From DATAQC01 sp038232455 (lineage in GTDB: Bacteria > Actinomycetota > Acidimicrobiia > Acidimicrobiales > AC-14), in the NCBI GenBank assembly GCA_038232455.1, contig JBBSHU010000004.1:3008-67007 (forward strand): 64,000 nt of DNA, written 5' to 3'. Positions 16,598 to 24,469 of the stretch are shown piece after piece. Both the position numbers and the translations under genes were made by a program. How positions within the stretch are numbered: position 1 is the stretch's first letter; every line of letters starts with the position of its first letter. Under the pieces are notes generated by a model. The model saw only the letters and a program-made list of their open reading frames with translations. It did no database searches and was not told the DNA's origin.

Positions 16598-16898
16598 AGG
16601 CCTCGCAGGTGCCGTAGGTGCCCTCGTCGAGGCGGCGCAGGGCGTGCTCGACGTCGGCCAGCTCCGCCTCGATGGCCTCGAGGATGGAGAGGTCCTTCTC
16701 CCGCTCGAAGGTCTCCGTGCCCATGTCGGCTTGGTGCTGGTCGACCGACGAGAGCTCGGACAGGCTGTCCTGCTCGGTCTGGTCGCTCATATGGTCGTCG
16801 TCGAGGCCGCCGCGGACCCGAACAAGTCGGGAGCGCTCCTCGGCCAGGCGCGACCTGGCTTCGTCCTGGGAGACCTGGTTGCCGGTGGCGTCACTCAT
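16482..16898 (-). CDS. DksA/TraR-like zinc-finger protein
   Basis: A 138-residue protein. It has an N-terminal coiled coil (about 10-92) ending in a TraR/DksA zinc finger: C98-x2-C101 in GTCEACGRPI, then C119 in TRLCRDD. The fourth ligand, normally Cys, is Asp122. Such proteins enter the secondary channel of RNA polymerase in the stringent response, or are small general regulators in actinobacteria. The ATG at 16898 lies 10 bp after the stop of the ABC-F gene, so they probably share a transcript. Confidence 0.85.
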   Translation of the reverse strand: MSDATGNQVSQDEARSRLAEERSRLVRVRGGLDDDHMSDQTEQDSLSELSSVDQHQADMGTETFEREKDLSILEAIEAELADVEHALRRLDEGTYGTCEACGRPIDDERLEALPATRLCRDDQQRAEVEPGSVGTAGE

Positions 16899-16908
16899 CG
16901 CTGCGAGC

Positions 16909-18498
16909 CTAGGCCAGCGAAACCAGGTCGAGAAGGTCGTCACTCCAACGCTGGAAGGTGCCCTCGGGCAGCATGAGGGCATCGTCGGCGGCGATCTCGT
17001 TGACGAACGACGTGTCGTGGCTGACCACCACCATCGTGCCCGGCCAGCCGGCCAAGGCCTGGCCGATGGCCTGACGGGACGGCGGATCGAGGTTGTTGGT
17101 GGGCTCGTCGAGGAGGAGCAGGTTGTGACGTCCGGCCACGAGCTGGGCCAGGGCCAACTTGGTCTTCTCCCCACCCGAGAGCGTGGCGGCGTCCTGGAAG
17201 GCGATCTCACCCATCAACCCGAACATACCGAGCAGGGCGCGCAATTCCACGTCGGCCACATTGGCGTTCTCCCGCATGTGGTCGAGGACCGTGACACCGG
17301 CGCGGATCCCCTCGTGCTCCTGGGCGTAGTACCCCACCGACACTCCCATGCCCGGGCGGATCGACCCCTCGGTCGCCTCGGTGGTGCCGGCCAGCACCCG
17401 CAGCAGGCTGGTCTTCCCCGCCCCGTTGAGACCCATCACCAGCAGGCGACGCCCCCGCTCGACGGTGAGGTCGATGTCGTCGAAAACAGGTACGGCACCG
17501 TAGGACTTGGCCAGGCCCGTCGCCTCCAACACGATTCGGCCCGACCGGGGCGGGTCGGGAAGACGGACGTTGTACTTCTTCTCCCTCACCGGCCCCTGCA
17601 CCGCCGACGTCCGGATCTTCTCGACCCGCCGGTCGATCGACTTGGCGACGCGGGCTCGTTTCGCCGTCTGGCCGCGCATGCTGTCGGCCTGGTCGCTGAG
17701 GCGACGGATCTCGGCCTGCTGGCGACCTGCCGTCTTGGCCGCCCGCTCCTCGTCGACCGCCCGGGCGGCCCGGTACTCGGAGTACGTGCCTCGGTACTCG
17801 ATCAATCGGCCCTCGTCGAGATGCAGGATGCGGGTGATGGCCTTGTCGAGCAGGTGCAGGTCGTGGCTCACCACCAGCAGGGCCCCGCGGTAAGTGCCGA
17901 GGAAGCCCATCAGCCACGCCTTGGCGTCGGTGTCGAGGTGGTTGGTGGGCTCGTCGAGCATCAGCACGTCGCTGCCGCCGTAGAGGATGCGGGCCAGCTC
18001 GACGCGTCGTCGCTCGCCTCCCGACAGCGCGGTGATGGCCAGGTCGACCCGGTCGACGGTGAGGCCCAGGCCGGCAGCCAGCTTGCGGACATGCGCCTCG
18101 GCCGCGTACCCGTCGGCCTCGAAGAACGCCTCTTCGGCGTCGCTGAACCGAACCAGGGCCCGGTCGGACTTGTCGTGTTCGAGGGCGGCGCGTAGCTCGT
18201 CCAGCCGCTGGGCGGCCCGGTCGAGGCCGCGGCCGGACAGGATGTGCGAGTAGCCGGTGGCCTGGCTCCCGGCGCCTTGTGGTCTCGGGTCCTGAGCCAG
18301 GTAGCCGAGGCCACCGGTGTGGCGGATGGTGCCCGCCGCAGGCTCGTCCTCGCCACCGAGAACCTTCAGCATGCTCGTCTTGCCCGCCCCGTTGCGCCCG
18401 ACGAGGCCGACCTTGTCGCCGGCTCGCAACGTGAACGTGGCGTCGGCCAGGGTGAAGCGCCCGCCCACTTCCACGCTGAGGCCCTGCACCGAAAGCAT
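16909..18498 (-). CDS. ABC-F ATPase
   Basis: A 529-residue soluble protein with two ABC modules and no membrane domain, as in the ABC-F translation and ribosome-protection factors. Module 1: Walker A GRNGAGKTSM, signature LSGGERRRVELARIL, Walker B LMLDEPTNHLD. Module 2: GLNGAGKTSL, LSGGEKTKLALAQLV, LLLDEPTNNLD. The linker between them (about 235-310) is the basic helical P-site-tRNA interaction motif region. The ATG at 18498 (MLSVQGLSVEV) starts the first beta strand exactly. It may be a housekeeping ABC-F or an antibiotic-resistance one. Confidence 0.9.
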   Translation of the reverse strand: MLSVQGLSVEVGGRFTLADATFTLRAGDKVGLVGRNGAGKTSMLKVLGGEDEPAAGTIRHTGGLGYLAQDPRPQGAGSQATGYSHILSGRGLDRAAQRLDELRAALEHDKSDRALVRFSDAEEAFFEADGYAAEAHVRKLAAGLGLTVDRVDLAITALSGGERRRVELARILYGGSDVLMLDEPTNHLDTDAKAWLMGFLGTYRGALLVVSHDLHLLDKAITRILHLDEGRLIEYRGTYSEYRAARAVDEERAAKTAGRQQAEIRRLSDQADSMRGQTAKRARVAKSIDRRVEKIRTSAVQGPVREKKYNVRLPDPPRSGRIVLEATGLAKSYGAVPVFDDIDLTVERGRRLLVMGLNGAGKTSLLRVLAGTTEATEGSIRPGMGVSVGYYAQEHEGIRAGVTVLDHMRENANVADVELRALLGMFGLMGEIAFQDAATLSGGEKTKLALAQLVAGRHNLLLLDEPTNNLDPPSRQAIGQALAGWPGTMVVVSHDTSFVNEIAADDALMLPEGTFQRWSDDLLDLVSLA

Positions 18499-18550
18499 GG
18501 TCCCAGGGTACGGGCTCCTGGGCCTGGCCCGAACGGCCGTGGCAGGGGAG

Positions 18551-19468
18551 TCAGCAGTCGGGCGGCCGACGCCCCACGGTGAGGCCGGGGGCACCCTCGG
18601 GTGTGTCCAGGGACGACACCTGGTCCAGCCCGGCCGTTCGCAGAAGCTCCTGGGCCCCCTCGCCGTCGAGGACCGTCCCACCGTACGCCGTCGTCTTGAG
18701 ACGGGTGACGGCGCCGGCCAGCCCGTTGCCGGGAAACTTCCCATGGCCGATCACCAGCCATCCCCCGGGCACCAGGGCCGCCGCCATCCCGGGAACCCCG
18801 GCTTCGATCGCACCCCTCGGTATGAACGGTGCCGGCAGCCACGCCAGCGCGAACACGGCCTCGTCGTGCAGGTCGATCACGTCCTGGTGTCGCAGCTCGA
18901 TGCGCTCGGCCATCCCCTCGTCCTCGACCAGTCCCCTCGCCAGATCGAGGGCGCGCGGGAAGACATCGATGCCGACCACCCGGAGGGCGGGAAAGACGCG
19001 GCAGTACTCGACGGCCATGGCGGCCACACCAACCCCGACGTCGAGCATCCTCGGCGACTCGCCGTCGAGCATCTCGGTCAGGCCCTCCAGCAGGGGGACC
19101 ACGAACTGTTTGAACGGAACCGGTGCCCGGGCGCTGGCCCGGGCCTGGGCGAGGAGGGCGGCATCGTCCTGGGTGGTCCACGCCGTCGAGCCGGAAAGCA
19201 GAGCAGCACACTGCAGCACCGGAGCAACGGCCTCCGATGCCAGGTTGGCCGGACCTCCGGCCAGGACCTCGGCCAGCCCCGGGGTCGGGATGGGCCCGTC
19301 CGGCCCCGGAGCCATCAGGCCGAGCTGGGTGAGGATCAGCCGGGAATCATCGAGGAGTTGGGGATCGGTCACCGGATCGTCGCCGAGGACGACCGCCAGC
19401 GCAGTCAACTCCCATACCGCCTCGTGCAACCGGTTCAACAGCTCGTGTACCTGCTCGGCCGTCTCCAT
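18551..19468 (-). CDS. SAM-dependent class I methyltransferase
   Basis: A 305-residue protein. The N-terminal 140 residues are helical, like the dimerisation/winged-helix part of O-methyltransferases. The Rossmann domain follows: motif I MLDVGVGVAAMAV near 150, the acidic residue in VVGIDVFPRAL, and HQDVIDL. The late motif is LVPGGWLVIGHGKFPG. Motif I differs from the usual GxGxG in having Val and Ala. The substrate is unknown. It is transcribed towards the ABC-F gene, 52 bp away. Confidence 0.8.
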   Translation of the reverse strand: METAEQVHELLNRLHEAVWELTALAVVLGDDPVTDPQLLDDSRLILTQLGLMAPGPDGPIPTPGLAEVLAGGPANLASEAVAPVLQCAALLSGSTAWTTQDDAALLAQARASARAPVPFKQFVVPLLEGLTEMLDGESPRMLDVGVGVAAMAVEYCRVFPALRVVGIDVFPRALDLARGLVEDEGMAERIELRHQDVIDLHDEAVFALAWLPAPFIPRGAIEAGVPGMAAALVPGGWLVIGHGKFPGNGLAGAVTRLKTTAYGGTVLDGEGAQELLRTAGLDQVSSLDTPEGAPGLTVGRRPPDC

Positions 19469-19678
19469 CTTCGCCCTCCTCCCGGCCTCGGTCCCCCGTC
19501 AACCTACGACGACCGGGTGGACACCATTGTCGTCGGCCAACCGGTCGGGTTTCCCGTGCAACATGACGCCTCGAACTCGACCAGAGCGAATGGCTTCTCG
19601 GGACGGTGCCGACCGGGCTCAGGAAGCACAGGCCGAGAGCCCTACGATCAAGGGATGGGGCGATCGCGCCAGTCCCCA

Positions 19679-19750
19679 GGGGGCGTAGGTCAGTGGTAGA
19701 CCGGCAGGCTTTTAACCTGCGCGTCGGGAGTTCGATCCTCCCCGCCCCCA
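19679..19750 (+). tRNA. tRNA-Lys (anticodon TTT)
   Basis: A 72-base cloverleaf. The acceptor stem pairs GGGGGCG (19679-19685) with CGCCCCC (19743-19749), with discriminator A at 19750. The D arm is TAGGTCAGTGGTAGACC-like, the anticodon stem is GCAGG/CCTGC around a loop with TTT, and the T arm GGGAG-TTCGATC-CTCCC is perfect. CCA is not encoded. No integrase or attachment repeat is seen beside it. Confidence 0.97.
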
Positions 19751-19841
19751 CCCGTCGTCGGCATGCGTTGCCGCTGTGGACGGCTCCTGGGGCCTCGCTT
19801 AGGATCGGTCGACTCCTCCGACTGCGACGCTTGAGGTGGCT

Positions 19842-21470
19842 GTGAAGAAGGACCGCTTCGGCAAGTCCAAAGGACCCCTCTCGAAGGCAGAGATCGAGCG
19901 CGAGGCACAACGTGAGCTCGAACGTCTCTCCCGGGGCGCGGGTGCCCGGCCCGCATTCACCCCTCCGGGCGGGCCACCGACGGCTCTCGACGACGTCGCC
20001 GATTCGGTACGTGGCCGGTCGGCGCCTCCCCCCCGGCCGATGGGCAGCCCGGTGCCCGATCTGAGCGCCGGGCCGACCAGCGCTCCCCAGTTCGGTGGCA
20101 TTCCGGGAGGCCGGGGTGCACCGCCGCCGAGCCTCGGCCCGAACCAGCCCTTCTACGACGACGACGAGGAAGCGGCCGACGAGAGCGCCAACGTCACCGA
20201 GATAGCACTCCGCGACCACGCTGCCCGGTTCGGGTCCGATCCCGAGGACCTGGTGATCCGCCAGGACCCCTTCGCAGCCGAGATGATGCGTGACCAGGCC
20301 ATGCGTCAATTTCTCGACCAACAGCAGTCGAAGGAGGAACGGCCGCATCGGGCCCCGGTCGGCGACCCCGTAACGAGCGTCCTGAACCGGCTGGCTGCCC
20401 GCAAGAAGGCCGAGGAGGAGGCGCTGGCCCGGGGCAACGATGGTTCGGGCGAGACCGTGCTCGACCGCATCCGGGCCCGGCGGGAGGCGTTCGAGGCCGA
20501 AGTCAACCCGCCGCCTCCGCGCCAACTGCACGAAGACCCTGGCCACCGTGGCCGCAGCCGGGCCCGCCCCCGGATGACCATGATCGACGACGACGAAGAT
20601 GGCGAGGAGTCGGCCCTGGCCATCATGCGGGCCCGGGCGGAGGCCCGACGCCCACGTCCACCGACCCCGTCACGGGTGTTCGCCGTGCCCGCGGCCGATG
20701 ACCCCGACGACTTCGGGGGCGAACACGACGAGGAGCTCGAAGGAGACGACGAGTTCGCCGACGAGGATGATGCCCGCGAGTTCGCCGACGACTTCGACGA
20801 GGACGAGGACGAGGTCGAGACCGACGAGGACGAGGACCTCGACGACGGAAGCAACGTGGACGCGCCACCCACCCCCGACTTCGCAGCCGATGTCGCTCGC
20901 CTCTCAGGGGGACGCACCATGGGGTCGGTGCCGGCGGGGAACCGTCCGAAGCAGGCGCCATCGTCCAAGCGCGACGCTGCGCGGCGTACGTCCGCGGCTG
21001 CGTCCAAGCGCAAGGCGAAGGCGCCGGTGACCAAGGCGCCGGGAAGGTCGGCCGCCGCGTCCAAGGCCCGTCCCACCAAGGCGCCGGCTCCGGGTCCGAA
21101 GGCCGCCGCCTCCCGAGGGCGCTCGACCAAGCCGCCGGCCACCAAGTCCCGAACCACGAGTTCGAGCGCGCCCCGACCCACCACCGCCAAAGGCGCAGCC
21201 AAGACCACCACCGGCCGGGCCACCAGCGGTGCAGGCAAGGCTTCGACGGCCCGGACGCGGACTCTAAGGGCGCCCGCAAAGGCGCCGCCCGCACCAAAGG
21301 CCAAGACGCCGGCCAAGGCGAAGGCCGTCCCGGCCAAGGCGAAGGCCGTCCCCGCCAAGGCAACCGCAGCACCGAAGGGCACCCGGGCGGCGTCGGCCGC
21401 CGCGGCCAAGAAGGCCGCAGCCAAGGCCAAGATCGCCGAGGCGGCCAAGCGGGCCCGATCGAGCCGCTAG
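19842..21470 (+). CDS. Disordered protein with histone-H1-like Lys/Ala tail
   Basis: A 542-residue, almost fully low-complexity protein. It has a basic start (KKDRFGKSKGP), a Pro/Gly-rich stretch and a helical mixed-charge middle (about 95-220). A strongly acidic Asp/Glu block follows at about 285-340, then a roughly 190-residue Ala/Lys/Pro/Thr tail with repeats such as AKAVPAKAKAVPAKA. The tail resembles the C-terminus of eukaryotic histone H1 and of actinobacterial HupB/HU, which bind DNA without sequence preference. I do not recognise the whole protein. The GTG at 19842 has GAGG five bases upstream; a GTG at 19836 is also open. Confidence 0.65.
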   Translation: MKKDRFGKSKGPLSKAEIEREAQRELERLSRGAGARPAFTPPGGPPTALDDVADSVRGRSAPPPRPMGSPVPDLSAGPTSAPQFGGIPGGRGAPPPSLGPNQPFYDDDEEAADESANVTEIALRDHAARFGSDPEDLVIRQDPFAAEMMRDQAMRQFLDQQQSKEERPHRAPVGDPVTSVLNRLAARKKAEEEALARGNDGSGETVLDRIRARREAFEAEVNPPPPRQLHEDPGHRGRSRARPRMTMIDDDEDGEESALAIMRARAEARRPRPPTPSRVFAVPAADDPDDFGGEHDEELEGDDEFADEDDAREFADDFDEDEDEVETDEDEDLDDGSNVDAPPTPDFAADVARLSGGRTMGSVPAGNRPKQAPSSKRDAARRTSAAASKRKAKAPVTKAPGRSAAASKARPTKAPAPGPKAAASRGRSTKPPATKSRTTSSSAPRPTTAKGAAKTTTGRATSGAGKASTARTRTLRAPAKAPPAPKAKTPAKAKAVPAKAKAVPAKATAAPKGTRAASAAAAKKAAAKAKIAEAAKRARSSR

Positions 21471-21488
21471 GAGCGAGCAGCTGCGCAG

Positions 21489-22667
21489 CTACGCGATGGA
21501 CCGAAGTGTCGCGGCCACTTCCAGACGCACGCGGAAATCGGGATCGTCGGCGAGGTCCGTGATCACCTCCCGGCTGGACGCCGCACCGAGCTCGGCCAGG
21601 CCCCGTAGCGCCTTCCAGCGGACCCACGCGTCGGTGTCGGCGAGGGCTGTCTCCAGCAAGGGGCGTAGTTCCTGGCGGTTCACGTCGACCATGGCATCGG
21701 CGGTGGCCCATCGCACCGCTCGTGACGGATCGGTGCTCAGCCGCGCCCATTCGGCGACGGCCGCCTCGGCGTCGGCTTCACGCAGGAGGCTGGTGGCCAC
21801 CTGACGGCGCGAGACATCCTCGCCGTGGGCCGCGGCTCTGACCGTGGCCAGGTCGCCGGGCCCAGCAGGCCGCAACGACCCGAGGTCGAGCCACGCCTGC
21901 TCGAGTCGGCTTACCCGATGGCCGGTCCTGTTCCCGGTGGTCGCCGCCAGCGAGGTTCCCACCCCTGCCGGGCCACCCATCACCCGGGGGGCGGCGTCGC
22001 CGTCGCTGTCGTGGTCCGGGGACGCGAACTCGTCGGTGACCACGGCCAGCACGGGGGAGAGCAGCCGCTCCCAGTCGTCGGCCCGGCGGAGGCCCACGGC
22101 CACGAACTCGGGCCCCACCAGCACGTTGGCCACCTCCGGGAACTCGGCGAAGAGGCGATGGGAGCCGGGTTCGTCGGCGGCGGCCCCGGCCGACTCGAAC
22201 CACCGACTCGCCCCGTCGTGGATGGCCCCGACCTGGAACCTGATGGTGCGCGGGTTCGGGGTGGCCTCGGGCACCACGGGCCCGTCGAAGGTGTCAGCCA
22301 GTGGGTCGGCCTGGAGCCGGACGGGGGCGGCTTCGGGTTCGGCCGCCGCTTCCGTGTCCGGGGAGCCGGAGGCGCCCGACTCAACGTGCACTTGGAAGCG
22401 GCCGTCCTTCCAGCCGTACTGGAGGGTCACATCGGCGTCGAGGTCGCGGCGCCACCATCCCTCACCCGGGCCGACGACGTCGGCCAGTGCCTCGTCGTCG
22501 GCGGGAGTCCAGGTCTCGGTGGACAAGAACCGCTTCAGCAACGCCTTGGTCGGGCCCAGCGCCTCGAAGGCCAGGGTCATGAAGGCGTCGACGGTGAGGT
22601 GATCGAAGGCGCCCCGAACCAGGCTCCGCTCGACCAGGAGACGGCGGGCGGCATCGGTGGCGGGCAA
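21489..22667 (-). CDS. NifU-N (Nfu) domain protein with HEAT repeats
   Basis: A 392-residue protein in three parts. The N-terminal 150 residues are of unknown fold. Next is an Nfu/NifU N-terminal-like domain starting at EATPNPRTIRFQVG and including VANVLVGPEFVAVGL and DDWERLL. The last 150 residues are HEAT/PBS-lyase-like helical repeats (RAVRWATADAMVDV, DAWVRWKALRGLAEL, DFRVRLEVAATLRSI). The catalytic CxxC domain of Nfu is absent. The start is a TTG at 22667 with GAGGAC before it; the stop of the cupin gene lies just upstream, so the two are coupled. A role in Fe-S or protein-complex assembly is only a guess. Confidence 0.65.
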   Translation of the reverse strand: MPATDAARRLLVERSLVRGAFDHLTVDAFMTLAFEALGPTKALLKRFLSTETWTPADDEALADVVGPGEGWWRRDLDADVTLQYGWKDGRFQVHVESGASGSPDTEAAAEPEAAPVRLQADPLADTFDGPVVPEATPNPRTIRFQVGAIHDGASRWFESAGAAADEPGSHRLFAEFPEVANVLVGPEFVAVGLRRADDWERLLSPVLAVVTDEFASPDHDSDGDAAPRVMGGPAGVGTSLAATTGNRTGHRVSRLEQAWLDLGSLRPAGPGDLATVRAAAHGEDVSRRQVATSLLREADAEAAVAEWARLSTDPSRAVRWATADAMVDVNRQELRPLLETALADTDAWVRWKALRGLAELGAASSREVITDLADDPDFRVRLEVAATLRSIA

Positions 22668-22669
22668 GG

Positions 22670-23665
22670 TCAGTCCTCGGGCCCGAGCGGCCCTCTGAGC
22701 GGAGTGTCGGCGGTGGTGAAGCGGATGTCGAGGGCGCGGAGGTAGGTCTGTAGCCCGGCGTCCTGGATGGGGACCAGGTGGGCATCGCCATCGCTCTCGT
22801 TGTGATGGGAATGCCATTTGCCCGGCGGGGTGACGAAGGCGCCGCCCGGCTCCCAGTCGATGCGGACCGGGTCGACGATCTGGCGGGTTCGGTGGTCGAC
22901 CCGGTCGCCGAGGAGGGTGTAGCACCCGGCAGGGCAGTCGACGATCAGGTCGACGGCCACCGACTGGTGGCGGTGGGGAAGCTGCGCCCTGGCCGCGGGC
23001 AGAACGCCGAACATGGCCCACAACGTGTGCGTGACCGTGAGGGTCTGGTCGAAACGGGCGTTGTTGAGCAGCACCGACACCCTGCTGCGGTCGTCGGCGT
23101 CGGGGGCGGCGGCGACTTCGGCCAACTTCGCCCTGGCCGTCGTGGCCGTGAACCGGGTGGGTTCGAAGCGCGGCGTGGAGGCCACGGCGCCGAGGTAGTC
23201 GAGCAGCGGTGTGTCGACCACGTGGTAGAAGGCGGCGTCGCTCTCTGCGACGTGGGTCACCTCGCCCCCGGCCGGCAAGGTGATGAAGTCTCCCTGGGCC
23301 CACGGAATGGTGCGTTCGTCCCAGCGGGAGAACCCCCGGCCCCGGATGCAGTAGAGAAGTTGGCTGGTGGCGTTGGGCCGCATGGCGATCTCGTCGCCGG
23401 CTTCGATGCGCACGAAACTGGCCAGCAGCGCAGGCGACGTGGCCGGGTAAGATGTACCCAGTTGCTCCGAGAGATCGAGCGGGACCACGCGGCTGGGGCC
23501 GCCGGCGTAGAGGTCGGCCGAGAACGTCACCGCCGGCACCATGGCGATGACTCCGGCGCCGATGGGATCGGCCGCCTGGCTGTATTCGAAGAACCGGGCG
23601 TCACCGGTCCAGTCCTCGACGGCCTCGCCGACGGCGAGGGTCCCCGGCACGGCTGTGTCGTTCAT
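22670..23665 (-). CDS. Bicupin, gentisate 1,2-dioxygenase-like
   Basis: A 331-residue protein with two cupin barrels. The second barrel holds the likely metal site (LPHRHQSVAVDLIVDC, then FVTPPGKWHSHHNES), which is the pattern of gentisate and 1-hydroxy-2-naphthoate dioxygenases that cleave aromatic rings with Fe(II). The first barrel (LLYCIRGRGFSRWDERTIPW) looks less metal-binding. The ATG at 23665 has GGAGAG nine bases upstream; the open frame reaches 23710. No other aromatic-degradation gene is next to it, so the true substrate is unsure. Confidence 0.75.
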   Translation of the reverse strand: MNDTAVPGTLAVGEAVEDWTGDARFFEYSQAADPIGAGVIAMVPAVTFSADLYAGGPSRVVPLDLSEQLGTSYPATSPALLASFVRIEAGDEIAMRPNATSQLLYCIRGRGFSRWDERTIPWAQGDFITLPAGGEVTHVAESDAAFYHVVDTPLLDYLGAVASTPRFEPTRFTATTARAKLAEVAAAPDADDRSRVSVLLNNARFDQTLTVTHTLWAMFGVLPAARAQLPHRHQSVAVDLIVDCPAGCYTLLGDRVDHRTRQIVDPVRIDWEPGGAFVTPPGKWHSHHNESDGDAHLVPIQDAGLQTYLRALDIRFTTADTPLRGPLGPED

Positions 23666-23713
23666 TGTCACCATCTCTCCAGAATCCGCCCGTTGCGTGC
23701 GTAGTGTCAAACG

Positions 23714-24469
23714 ATGACCAGTGATCGCGGGCCGGCAGGAGTCGCCCGCGTCGGGTGCTCAGGGTGGATGTACAAGCACTGGCGGGGCCCTGTGTACCCC
23801 GACAAGCTCCCGCAGCGACGGTGGTTCGAGCACTACGCCACGATGCTCGACGCCGTCGAGATCAACAACACCTTCTACCGCCTGCCCACCGAAGCGGCGG
23901 TCGAGGGGTGGGCGGCCCAGGCGCCCGAGGGGTTCACCTACGCCCTCAAGCTCGGGGCCTTCGGATCGCATCGCATGAAGCTCAAAGACGCGGCGTCGTG
24001 GTTGGGGAACCACATGGACCGGGTGGAACGGTTGGGGCCCACCGCCGGGCCGACGCTCGTGCAACTCCCGCCCCGCTGGAAACGCAACGCCGAGCGCCTG
24101 GACGAGTTCCTGTCGGTCGCCCCCCGGGCGACGCGATGGGCCGTCGAGCTACGGGAGCCGTCGTGGCTGCACGAGGAGGTGTACGACGTGCTCCGCCGCC
24201 ACGGTGCCGCCCTGTGCATCCACGACCTCCTGAAAGAGCATCCGTGGGAACTGACCACGGATTGGGCCTACGTCCGCTTCCATGGGCCCGACGCCACCGA
24301 GCACGCCTACCAGGGTCGTTACGGCGAGGAGGGCCTGTTCTGGATGGCCCACCGGCTGGGCACCTGGCTCGACGAGGGCCGCGACGTCTACGCCTATTTC
24401 AACAACGACGACTCCGGCTTTGCCGTGCAGGACGCCCGGTGCCTGGCCGACCGGCTCCGTCAGCGGTGA
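23714..24469 (+). CDS. DUF72 (YecE-like) protein
   Basis: A 251-residue TIM-barrel-like DUF72 protein. It has the family start VGCSGWMYKHWRGPVYP, the middle AVEINNTFYRLP, TYALKLGAFGSH and WAVELREPSW, and the end YVRFHGPD followed by VYAYFNNDDSGFAVQDA. The biochemical function of DUF72 is unknown. The stop codon overlaps the GTG of the metallophosphoesterase gene by 4 bp (GTGA), so the pair is likely translated together. Confidence 0.9.
   Translation: MTSDRGPAGVARVGCSGWMYKHWRGPVYPDKLPQRRWFEHYATMLDAVEINNTFYRLPTEAAVEGWAAQAPEGFTYALKLGAFGSHRMKLKDAASWLGNHMDRVERLGPTAGPTLVQLPPRWKRNAERLDEFLSVAPRATRWAVELREPSWLHEEVYDVLRRHGAALCIHDLLKEHPWELTTDWAYVRFHGPDATEHAYQGRYGEEGLFWMAHRLGTWLDEGRDVYAYFNNDDSGFAVQDARCLADRLRQR

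Noticed and set aside
19679..19750. tRNA-Lys as an integration site of a mobile element.
   Set aside because: No integrase, no repeat of the tRNA 3' end in the window, and housekeeping-type genes on both sides.
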